Positions 1 to 5,355 of a DNA stretch of 7,784 nucleotides are shown in pieces (position 1 is the stretch's first letter; every line of letters begins with the position of its first letter). This stretch comes from Actinomycetota bacterium. GTDB taxonomy: Bacteria; Actinomycetota; Coriobacteriia; Coriobacteriales; RUG844. The stretch covers positions 1-7,784 of the forward strand of contig JAAXUU010000052.1 of NCBI GenBank assembly GCA_013335845.1, in the 5' to 3' direction. The translations under genes were made by a program, and so were the position numbers. Under the pieces are notes generated by a model that made no database searches, was not told the DNA's origin, and was given only the letters and a program-made list of their open reading frames with translations.

Positions 1-23
1 TTCGCAATTGCTCCGGAAAGTAC

Positions 24-32
24 GGGGGGGGG
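24..32 (+). repeat. Run of nine G just downstream of apbE
   Basis: Nine consecutive G lie five bases beyond the apbE stop codon (TAG, minus strand 40-38). It is outside any gene visible here. It may be a slippage-prone tract or a sequencing artefact. Confidence 0.7.
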
Positions 33-37
33 ACAAT

Positions 38-1015
38 CTAGTCACGCGAGCTATGTAATCTGTTATCGCTATCTACGAATATGACGAGACTCAGCTCTTG
101 GCGGCTTCGGGCAAACTCCAGACCTTTCTCGATTCCAAGAGCGCACAATGTAGTAGAGAAACCATCGCAGTCGACGCTATACGGCGCGACAACAGTCACG
201 CTTTCCGCATCCGTATGTATAGGCAAACCTGTCTTGGTATCTAGAATATGGCTGTATCGCCGGCCATTCAGCGTAAACGCTCGCTCGTAAAGACCGCTTG
301 TAACAACGGATCCATCTATCAGAGGAATCGCTCCCAATATTTTCTGAGTATCCTGAGGATCCTTAATGCCGATGTTGAAAGCGGACCCATCCGGCTTACC
401 ACCTGAGACGACTACGTTTCCACCTAGGTTGATAAGAAAATGCCCGAGCCCCTCTCGCCGCATAAGTAGTTTTAGCTCATCGGCGATGTAGCCTTTTGCC
501 GTACCTCCTAGATCGACAGCAGCGGCCACATCAAGCAAGAGCGCTTTTCTGTCGCCGAGTTCGCCCGAAAGCTCGATTACGCGATAGTCGACATGCGACG
601 TGGCGACCTCAAGGGCCTCATCTGAAGGTATCACCCCTTGATGGAAATTCCATAGACGAGTCACCGAACCGATTGTTATGTCAAACGTGCCTTGCGAGAG
701 CGCACAATAGCGAATGCTTTTCTCGAGTAAACGATACGTGCTTTCTGCAATTCCAACTGAAGCTCCGCAAGCACTATTGATACGGCTGATGTCACTGTTT
801 GGAAGAGTCCGCGAAAAAAGACGTTCATAGACACGACAAGCATCGCGAGCCGCCAAAAAAGCAGATCTTGCGACATCCTCCTCCCCGTAAGCCTGGAGGA
901 GCACTACGGTATTGAAAGCTTGAAATGTCGCAACGTGCTGATGTTCGCAGTCCCCCGAAGCCGTAAAAACAAAATCGTCTTCAAAAGGGATTTCATCGGA
1001 TAAAACCGGTTCCAT
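38..1015 (-). CDS. apbE: ApbE-family FAD:protein FMN transferase
   Basis: Probably transfers FMN from FAD to a Ser/Thr of a target flavoprotein, using a bound divalent metal. The 325-residue product has the family landmarks in order: NTVVLLQAYG (35-44), DISRIN (75-80), GTFDITIGSVTRLWNF (109-124), VDLGGTAKGYIAD (167-179), LINLGGNVVVSG (194-205), HILDTKTGLP (256-265), and a C-terminal DGFST (284-288) where most members have DALST. Asp284 and Thr288 fit the metal-binding positions. There is no signal peptide or lipobox; the acidic N-terminus suggests a cytoplasmic enzyme, unlike the exported lipoprotein form. The start at 1015 has only a weak SD (TAGG), but the alternatives would cut into the fold. 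It lies 55 bp downstream of the HxlR gene on the same strand and is probably cotranscribed with it. No protein in the window carries the usual [S/T]GA[T/S] flavinylation motif, so its target is elsewhere. The family call is firm. Confidence 0.93.
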   Translation of the reverse strand: MEPVLSDEIPFEDDFVFTASGDCEHQHVATFQAFNTVVLLQAYGEEDVARSAFLAARDACRVYERLFSRTLPNSDISRINSACGASVGIAESTYRLLEKSIRYCALSQGTFDITIGSVTRLWNFHQGVIPSDEALEVATSHVDYRVIELSGELGDRKALLLDVAAAVDLGGTAKGYIADELKLLMRREGLGHFLINLGGNVVVSGGKPDGSAFNIGIKDPQDTQKILGAIPLIDGSVVTSGLYERAFTLNGRRYSHILDTKTGLPIHTDAESVTVVAPYSVDCDGFSTTLCALGIEKGLEFARSRQELSLVIFVDSDNRLHSSRD

Positions 1016-1070
1016 ATCAACCTACGATCTATATTCGTTAGTCACTACCATTGACTCGAATTTCATCCGT

Positions 1071-1406
1071 CTATTCTCCGGTATTGACAAGCTCTTGGTA
1101 TTGAATCCCCCAGTCGTGCATGGTTCCGATAATCGGTCTCATCGATTCCCCCACTTCGCTCAACTTGTACTCTACTCGAAGGGGTACTTCGGCATACACG
1201 GTTCTTACGATGATTTCGTCAGCTTCGAGTGCTTTAAGATTGTCGGTGAGAACTTTCTCGCTTATGCCATCGATCGAACGGCGCAGTTCATTGAACCGAT
1301 ACGGCCTATCGAGAAGCCTCTGAAGAATCAATATCTTCCACTTGTTTCCTATGAGACGAAGCGTTGTGGCAACTGGACACGGCGGCAGTTCTTCTCTGGT
1401 TAGCAT
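1071..1406 (-). CDS. HxlR-family winged-helix regulator with N-terminal cysteine
   Basis: A 111-residue single-domain DNA-binding regulator. Family features are the N-terminal CPVATTLRLIGNKW (10-23), the helix-turn-helix stretch RFNELRRSIDGISEKVLTDN (37-56), the wing region with VPLRVEYKLSE (74-84), and the terminal helix around MHDWG (96-100). Cys10 sits just before the first conserved helix, where YodB/HypR-type members carry the cysteine that senses quinones, diamide or hypochlorite; redox sensing here is inferred from that. I place the start at ATG 1406-1404 because GGAGG lies 4 bases upstream and the protein then has normal family length. The frame stays open up to 1691 only because it runs antisense through the peptide-gene repeats. 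It is divergent from the RiPP operon, so it likely controls that operon and its own. Confidence 0.93.
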   Translation of the reverse strand: MLTREELPPCPVATTLRLIGNKWKILILQRLLDRPYRFNELRRSIDGISEKVLTDNLKALEADEIIVRTVYAEVPLRVEYKLSEVGESMRPIIGTMHDWGIQYQELVNTGE

Positions 1407-1410
1407 GTAA

Positions 1411-1415
1411 CCTCC
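1411..1415 (-). promoter_or_regulatory. Ribosome binding site that fixes the HxlR start
   Basis: On the minus strand this reads GGAGG, followed by TTAC and ATG. It is a full-strength SD and supports the 111-residue start over the much longer open frame. Confidence 0.85.
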
Positions 1416-1448
1416 AAAATGAAAGTAACCCATAAATAGGTGGCTACA

Positions 1449-1458
1449 TAATATATTA
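1449..1458. promoter_or_regulatory. Candidate HxlR operator: 10-bp palindrome TAATATATTA
   Basis: TAATATATTA is a perfect palindrome. It lies eight bases upstream of the rightward -35 and over the likely leftward -10. HxlR dimers bind AT-rich dyads in promoters, so this is the best operator candidate by position and symmetry. The sequence is low in complexity, and the assignment is inference. Confidence 0.3.
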
Positions 1459-1466
1459 GTGCATTC

Positions 1467-1495
1467 TTGTTGTTTCGTAAATATCCTCCTAGAAT
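1467..1495 (+). promoter_or_regulatory. Sigma-A-like promoter of the RiPP operon
   Basis: TTGTTG (-35, 1467-1472), a 17-base spacer, then TAGAAT (-10, 1490-1495). Transcription would start near 1502, giving a leader of about 40 nt before the peptide start codon. Four -35 bases (TTG and the spacing-consistent placement considered together with the match at the first three positions) and five -10 bases resemble consensus, with ideal spacing. It is the only convincing promoter seen ahead of the six-gene run. Confidence 0.55.
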
Positions 1496-1506
1496 CATAC
1501 ATGAAG

Positions 1507-1520
1507 CCCGCCCGCGCGGG
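1507..1520 (+). other. GC hairpin in the leader of the peptide mRNA
   Basis: CCCGC (1507-1511), loop CCGC, GCGGG (1516-1520). The same stretch contains the perfect palindrome CCCGCGCGGG (1511-1520). It would lie within a few bases of the predicted 5' end, eight bases before the SD. It may protect the transcript end or serve as a protein site. No U-run follows, so it is not a terminator. Confidence 0.4.
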
Positions 1521-1541
1521 GAACAATGAAAGGAGTTCGAG

Positions 1542-1703
1542 ATGTCCATCAAGAAACTGAGCAAGTTTGCATCTTGGTCCGATTCTGCAATGCGCTTCGG
1601 TGTATCCGGCGGTTGCGGAACCCAAGACCCCAAGGTATCCGGTGGTTGCGGAACAAGCGACCCCAAGGTTTCCGGCGGTTGTGGAACCCAAGACCCCAAG
1701 TAG
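1542..1703 (+). CDS. ACGX-like RiPP precursor peptide with three 11-residue Cys repeats
   Basis: A 53-residue peptide with a near-ideal SD (AAAGGAG, 1529-1535) six bases before ATG. Residues 1-20 form a leader, MSIKKLSKFASWSDSAMRFG, basic then amphipathic. Residues 21-53 are three perfect-register repeats VSGGCGTQDPK, VSGGCGTSDPK, VSGGCGTQDPK, running to the stop codon. Each repeat has one Cys (25, 36, 47), a Gly cluster, a Thr and an Asp-Pro. The radical SAM/SPASM gene follows directly, the standard sign of a RiPP precursor. The repeated [AG]CGx...DPK pattern recalls the 'ACGX-repeat' peptides paired with such enzymes (from memory, not searched). Plausible chemistry is a thioether or other bond at the Cys-Gly-Thr part of each repeat. 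There is no Gly-Gly cleavage site before the core and no transporter in the window, so the product may stay in the cell or mature elsewhere. Confidence 0.9.
   Translation: MSIKKLSKFASWSDSAMRFGVSGGCGTQDPKVSGGCGTSDPKVSGGCGTQDPK
1602..1700 (+). repeat. Three in-frame 33-bp tandem repeats in the precursor core
   Basis: Units at 1602-1634, 1635-1667 and 1668-1700, each encoding 11 residues with no spacer. Differences are mostly synonymous third-base changes (GTA/GTT, GGC/GGT, TGC/TGT). The one amino-acid change is Gln to Ser in unit 2, from CCCAA versus AAGC-type substitutions. This shows selection on the peptide rather than recent DNA copying. The repeats also keep several other frames open, creating spurious ORFs on both strands. 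Confidence 0.95.
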
Positions 1704-1714
1704 AGTCGTTTATA

Positions 1715-1741
1715 GGGGTCTGGTCAATCCCGACAGGCCCC
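1715..1741 (+). promoter_or_regulatory. Hairpin between precursor and maturase genes
   Basis: GGGGTCTG (1715-1722) pairs with CAGGCCCC (1734-1741): seven Watson-Crick pairs and one G-T pair around an 11-base loop. It begins 11 bases after the peptide stop. The following bases (TGTGCACGTC) are not U-rich, so full termination is unlikely. RiPP operons often have such a stem here, to stabilise the upstream precursor message or reduce readthrough so peptide exceeds enzyme. The structure is seen; the role is inferred. Confidence 0.5.
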
Positions 1742-1764
1742 TGTGCACGTCAATCATTTCGAAC

Positions 1765-1768
1765 GGAG
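1765..1768 (+). promoter_or_regulatory. Ribosome binding site that fixes the radical SAM start
   Basis: GGAG eight bases before ATG 1777. It supports the short start and excludes the open frame that runs back through the peptide gene. Confidence 0.7.
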
Positions 1769-1776
1769 CGCGTGAA

Positions 1777-2811
1777 ATGAAACCTTCCTTTGCTTTCCAG
1801 TGGCATATCACCGACGAATGTGACCAGCGATGTGAACACTGTTATATATTCTCGAACGATACCCAAATCGACCTACGGAGAATGTCCTTCGAACAAATGG
1901 AACAGGTGTTCGAAAGTTGCCTCGCCATGCGTGATTCGCTCGGGCGTGAACCCTACTTCTACCTCACCGGCGGCGACCCGATCCTCCATCCAGATTTTTG
2001 GCGCCTAGTCGAACTCATCAGTTCGAAAGGCCTATCTTTCGCTGTCATGGGTAACCCCTTCCACTTGACCGAAGAAGTCTGCGACCGCCTGAAGGCACAT
2101 GGATGTCGCAAGTATCAGCTTTCGCTTGATGGGCTGGAAAAGACTCATGATCTTTTCAGGAAACCCGGTTCGTTCGCAGCAACACTCGCTGCAATTCCCT
2201 TGATACGCGATGCCGGGATATATTGTGCAGTGATGACCACCGTGTCGAATGTGAATATAGCCGAAATCCCAGACCTCATCGATCTCGTCGCCGAGCTTGA
2301 AGTGGACGTTTTCGCCTTCGGAAGATACTGCCCGACAAGCGGACAAAAGAGTGAAGAGTACCATGTCGAACCGGACGTTTACCGCGAGTTCCTACTCCGT
2401 TGTCAGGAAAAATTCGACGCCCATAAAGAAAGTTCTACAACCTTCCAATTGAAGGATCACCTCTGGACACTGCTTCAATACGAACAAGGTCGTTTCACCA
2501 TCCCGGCAGACGCCGATCCGGAGATGGTGTACGACGGGTGCCATTGCGGCGTCGATCACATGACCATACTGCCCAACGGAGACGTCTACGCTTGCCGTCG
2601 TATGGAAAGTAAAGTCGGGAACGTGTTTTCCACCCCGATGGAAGAGTTGTTCTTAAGCGATGAAATGGATTGTTACCGCTGCATAGAGCGATTCGAAAAG
2701 TGCACTAAGTGCGAGCTGAAGAATTATTGCCGCGGTTGCCCTGCTGTCGCTTACGGATATACCGGCAACATGTATGTAGCCGACCCCCAATGCTGGAAAG
2801 AAGTGTCATGA
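1777..2811 (+). CDS. Radical SAM/SPASM peptide maturase (ACGX-like)
   Basis: A 344-residue radical SAM enzyme, predicted to modify the upstream repeat peptide using SAM-derived radicals. The N-terminus has the CxxxCxxC cluster (Cys15, Cys19, Cys22, then Tyr23) in ITDECDQRCEHCY. A GGDP motif for SAM binding is at 65-68, and LSLDGL at 115-120 is typical of the barrel. The C-terminal third is a SPASM domain for auxiliary Fe-S clusters: Cys255 and Cys257 in GCHCG, NGDVYACR (267-274), Cys309, Cys312, Cys318, Cys321, and a last Cys339. The final motif is CX2CX5CX2C, one residue shorter than the usual CX2CX5CX3C, and an additional CX2C (299, 302) precedes it. There is no separate RiPP-recognition domain; the N-terminus begins straight with the barrel. 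The stop codon overlaps the next start (ATGA). Family is firm; the ACGX subfamily rests on recall and the precursor's form. Confidence 0.93.
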   Translation: MKPSFAFQWHITDECDQRCEHCYIFSNDTQIDLRRMSFEQMEQVFESCLAMRDSLGREPYFYLTGGDPILHPDFWRLVELISSKGLSFAVMGNPFHLTEEVCDRLKAHGCRKYQLSLDGLEKTHDLFRKPGSFAATLAAIPLIRDAGIYCAVMTTVSNVNIAEIPDLIDLVAELEVDVFAFGRYCPTSGQKSEEYHVEPDVYREFLLRCQEKFDAHKESSTTFQLKDHLWTLLQYEQGRFTIPADADPEMVYDGCHCGVDHMTILPNGDVYACRRMESKVGNVFSTPMEELFLSDEMDCYRCIERFEKCTKCELKNYCRGCPAVAYGYTGNMYVADPQCWKEVS

Positions 2812-2843
2812 TGGAAAGAGTCATGATGAACGATAGCATGATG
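2805..2843 (+). repeat. 15-bp tandem repeat over the MDR gene start
   Basis: CATGATG recurs at 2807, 2822 and 2837, exactly 15 bases apart. The first two copies are also preceded by GGAAAG, so SD and start were duplicated together. In protein this gives MMERV, MMNDS, MM. Homologous sequence appears to begin at MRAF (ATG 2841), making the first two units an added N-terminal extension. Confidence 0.8.
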
Positions 2844-3812
2844 AGGGCTTTCGCTCTTGAGAAGACCGGCCCGCCTGAGGTACTCAAGCTATCCACCGTA
2901 CCGATACCATCTGTCAAACCGGGATGGGTGCTGGTAAAAATCCACGGATTCGGACTTAATCGGTCGGAGTTGATCCTGCGTGCGCATGAGGCAGACGAGG
3001 AGTACATCAAGCTACCTCGAATACCAGGTATCGAATGCGCAGGAGAAGTCGCCGACCCATCCGATAGCGGCCTGAAGATCGGCCAGCGTGTCGTCGCCTT
3101 GATGGGTGGGATGGGGCGCAGTTTCGACGGAAGTTATGCTGAATACGCCCTGCTCCCACAAAGTAACGTCTTCGCCGTCACTAGCACACTTCCCTGGGCA
3201 GAGCTTGCCGCTATCCCCGAGACATGGTTCACGGCTTGGGGCTCTCTTGTGGAATGTCTCGACTTACAGAAGGACCAAAAACTGCTTGTTCGCGGCGGCA
3301 CAAGCGCACTTGGTCTAGCGGCTATCCAGATAGGGAAAAGTTTTGGATGCTTTGTCGCAGCAAGCACGCGAGATGCATCGAAGCAACCGTTGCTTGAACG
3401 CGCGGGTGCAGATTTGGTTCTCATTGATGACGGAACCCTTTCGAAGCAAGAAAAGTCGGTGAACCTATCCGGTTTCGACGCGATACTTGAGCTCATCGGT
3501 CCCTCCACACTAGCTGATTCCATGGCCCTCGCCAATAAGCACGGGAAGGTCTGTGTCACAGGTATTCTCGGCCCCGAGCATGTGATCCATGATTTCGACC
3601 CCATCAAAGATATCCCCAATGGTGTTGCCCTGATGGGTTTCTATAGTAATTACCCAAACCAAGAGACAATCGATGCGATTTTTGCCCATATCGAGACTCA
3701 CGGACTTCAACCTATTATCGGAGCTCGATTCTCTCTCGAGGAAATGCGCGAAGCACACACCCTCATGGAGAGGAATGCAGCTCAAGGTAAAGTCGTGATA
3801 ACGGTAGATTAG
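2808..3812 (+). CDS. Zinc-free MDR oxidoreductase (quinone oxidoreductase-like)
   Basis: A 334-residue medium-chain dehydrogenase/reductase, probably NADPH-dependent and acting on quinones or enones. Landmarks are GFGLNRSELILR (48-59), IPGIECAGEV (72-81), the DGSYAEY segment (108-113), and the nucleotide-binding LLVRGGTSALGLAAIQIGK (159-177), a GG[TS]SxxGxAA type typical of zinc-free quinone reductases. The catalytic-zinc Cys/His set and structural-zinc cysteines of alcohol dehydrogenases are absent. ATG 2808 overlaps the maturase stop codon (ATGA), giving translational coupling. Starts at 2823 and 2838/2841 are equally in frame, because a 15-bp repeat covers this site. In this operon it could detoxify electrophiles, or reduce a modified peptide; the sequence does not decide. 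Confidence 0.9.
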   Translation: MMERVMMNDSMMRAFALEKTGPPEVLKLSTVPIPSVKPGWVLVKIHGFGLNRSELILRAHEADEEYIKLPRIPGIECAGEVADPSDSGLKIGQRVVALMGGMGRSFDGSYAEYALLPQSNVFAVTSTLPWAELAAIPETWFTAWGSLVECLDLQKDQKLLVRGGTSALGLAAIQIGKSFGCFVAASTRDASKQPLLERAGADLVLIDDGTLSKQEKSVNLSGFDAILELIGPSTLADSMALANKHGKVCVTGILGPEHVIHDFDPIKDIPNGVALMGFYSNYPNQETIDAIFAHIETHGLQPIIGARFSLEEMREAHTLMERNAAQGKVVITVD

Positions 3813-3821
3813 TCGAGCGAA

Positions 3822-3837
3822 ATCCTTTCGAGAGGAT
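3822..3837 (+). promoter_or_regulatory. Short stem that could cover the nitroreductase SD
   Basis: ATCCT (3822-3826) can pair with AGGAT (3833-3837) around TTCGAG; the right arm contains part of the GAGAGGAT SD of the next gene. Five pairs are weak and may be chance. Confidence 0.25.
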
Positions 3838-3841
3838 AGTC

Positions 3842-4447
3842 ATGGACATCAAGATACCCAGCGGTACGACACTAAACAACGCTACGATACAGACTATTCT
3901 CGACGTTCGTAGCGTAAGAAAGTACCGCAATGAGCAGATAAGCGATGCCGAGCTCGAAGTGATTATGCAGTGTGGCCTTCGTTCTGCAAGCGCAGGCGGT
4001 TGCCAAGCCCCTCTGTTTCTCGTATGCCAGAATCATGACGTGAATCTGATGATTGGGCGCATAAGCAAACAGGCGTATCGTGAAGGCTTCTACCCGGTAT
4101 CGAAATCCCAACCCAGCATTGCCGATAATGACAGCATAGAAAACGCGTTTTACGATGCCCCGACAGTGGTAACTATATTCACGCCGATAGGTTGGTCCTA
4201 CGCCATGCCCGATGCGACAGTAGCTGCTACAAACATGACAGTCGGCGCATGGTCTATCGGAGTCGGGAGCTGTTTCATCAGCAGGGCGAAAGAAACATTC
4301 AACACTGTTGAGGGGAAGCGTTTAGCGCGCGAAAACGGAATTCCTGACGACTACGAGGGGGCTCTCCATGTATGTCTTGGGTATCCCGAAGGCACATTCG
4401 GCCCCTCAAAACCACAAAGAGAAGAAAGGATGGTACTCGTTCGGTGA
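3842..4447 (+). CDS. Nitroreductase-family FMN oxidoreductase
   Basis: A 201-residue flavoprotein of the nitroreductase fold, normally an FMN dimer using NAD(P)H to reduce nitro compounds, quinones or other acceptors. Seen: RSVRKY (23-28) with the FMN-phosphate-binding arginines, CGLRSASAGGCQAPLFLV (44-61), APTVVTIF (106-113), the helix DATVAATNMTVGAWSIGVGS (124-143), LGYPEG (179-184), and the basic C-terminal PKPQREER (189-196 region). It starts 29 bases after the MDR stop with SD GAGAGGA. It ends in an overlap with the sirtuin gene (GTGA). Some family members oxidise azolines in RiPPs (McbC type), but no YcaO partner is present here, so a reductase role is more likely. The true substrate cannot be read from sequence. 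Confidence 0.9.
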   Translation: MDIKIPSGTTLNNATIQTILDVRSVRKYRNEQISDAELEVIMQCGLRSASAGGCQAPLFLVCQNHDVNLMIGRISKQAYREGFYPVSKSQPSIADNDSIENAFYDAPTVVTIFTPIGWSYAMPDATVAATNMTVGAWSIGVGSCFISRAKETFNTVEGKRLARENGIPDDYEGALHVCLGYPEGTFGPSKPQREERMVLVR

Positions 4448-5355
4448 GTACACAAATATGTAGCGAGCAGACGCGCTTTACGTCTGTAGCGCCTCTCGTT
4501 GAATACGATAATCGCATTAATGCAGTAGCCGACGCGATCAATGGCGCAGATCATGTGTTGATCGGAGGTGGAGCCGGGCTTTCCGCGGCAGCCGGATTGG
4601 ACTATGCCGGGAAACGCTTCGAAGACAACTTCGCCGACTTCATCGACACCTATGGAATCGAAGATATGTACTCGGGCAGCTTCTACCCCTTCGAAACACC
4701 TGAAGAGCTTTGGGCACACTGGGCAAGACATATCATGGTGAACCGCTTCGATCATGGCAGCACTGCACTCTATGAAGATCTGGCTCAACTCGTTGCCGAT
4801 AAAGACCACTTCATCATCACCACCAACGTCGAAAGCCAGTTCGCGCTTGCAGGCTTCTCAACTGACCGCATTTTCGAGGTCCAAGGTAATTATGCCTACC
4901 TGCAATGTGCTATTGGCTGCCACGACCGCCTTTATGACAACGAACAACTCATGCGGCAGATGGTCATCGAGACCAAAAACTGCAGGATTCCATCGCATCT
5001 TGTCCCCAAATGCCCGAAATGCGGTGGTCCCATGGGCGTCAACATTCGGCATAACGACTTTTTCGTCCAAGATACGAAATGGAATGCGGCTCGGGATCGA
5101 TACACTACGTGGCTCCAAGAAGCGCAGGGCTCCCGAATCGTTTTACTCGAGCTCGGCGTCGGGTTCAACACGCCGGGAATCATCCGCCACCCCTTTGAAA
5201 GCATGGCTCGCTTCAACCAACAGGTGACGCTTGTGCGCATGAATAGGGATCATCCATTCTCATCATTTGATTCCGGTACACGGATACTCTCTTTCCCCGA
5301 AGATATACACACGACGATAACGCGAATAATGGCAACTCGATGCGCAGCCCGATGA
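4444..5355 (+). CDS. Class M sirtuin (SirTM-type protein ADP-ribosyltransferase)
   Basis: A 303-residue Sir2-fold protein. The NAD loop GAGLSAAAGLDY is at 43-54, TTNVESQF at 126-133, a four-Cys zinc site at Cys155, Cys159, Cys190 and Cys193 (QCAIGC and CPKCG), and LGVGFNTPG near 237-245. The histidine that makes classical sirtuins deacetylases (HG motif) is Gln147 (QGNY), as in the macrodomain-linked class M. Those enzymes ADP-ribosylate a protein target rather than deacetylate. I chose GTG 4444, overlapping the nitroreductase stop codon, with AAAGGA upstream at 4425-4430; the frame is open further back but inside the nitroreductase gene. The macrodomain gene follows with overlap, the standard pairing. 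The usual targets, a GcvH-like lipoyl carrier and lipoate ligase, are missing here. Confidence 0.93.
   Translation: MSTQICSEQTRFTSVAPLVEYDNRINAVADAINGADHVLIGGGAGLSAAAGLDYAGKRFEDNFADFIDTYGIEDMYSGSFYPFETPEELWAHWARHIMVNRFDHGSTALYEDLAQLVADKDHFIITTNVESQFALAGFSTDRIFEVQGNYAYLQCAIGCHDRLYDNEQLMRQMVIETKNCRIPSHLVPKCPKCGGPMGVNIRHNDFFVQDTKWNAARDRYTTWLQEAQGSRIVLLELGVGFNTPGIIRHPFESMARFNQQVTLVRMNRDHPFSSFDSGTRILSFPEDIHTTITRIMATRCAAR

Larger units (their letters stand above)
1407..1541. promoter_or_regulatory. Divergent control region between HxlR gene and RiPP operon
   Basis: This 135-bp gap holds both SDs, the rightward promoter, an AT-rich palindrome and a GC hairpin (listed separately). An imperfect dyad is also present: GTAACC (1425-1430), an 8-base spacer, then GGTGGCTAC (1439-1447). 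The ACC/GGT core is symmetric; the outer GTA/TAC is offset by three bases. No leftward promoter with a good -35 is visible; TATATT or TATTAT (minus strand, 1448-1455) are possible -10 hexamers and overlap the palindrome. This arrangement suits an autoregulated, divergently acting HxlR protein. Confidence 0.6.

Noticed and set aside
1407..1691. Upstream extension of the HxlR frame (206-residue version) and another antisense frame, 1400-1699, with PQPPDT repeats
   Set aside because: Both are antisense readings of the peptide-gene repeats. The GGAGG before ATG 1406 and normal HxlR length fix the real start.
1602..1700. CRISPR-like direct repeats
   Set aside because: The 33-bp units have no spacers and are in-frame coding repeats with synonymous differences.
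1567..1776. N-terminal extension of the radical SAM frame (414-residue version)
   Set aside because: It overlaps the peptide repeats in another frame, has no SD, and the protein from 1777 already begins correctly before the CxxxCxxC cluster.
3842..4447. Nitroreductase-family protein as a RiPP azoline dehydrogenase
   Set aside because: That role needs a YcaO cyclodehydratase partner, which is absent; the sequence looks like a stand-alone nitroreductase.
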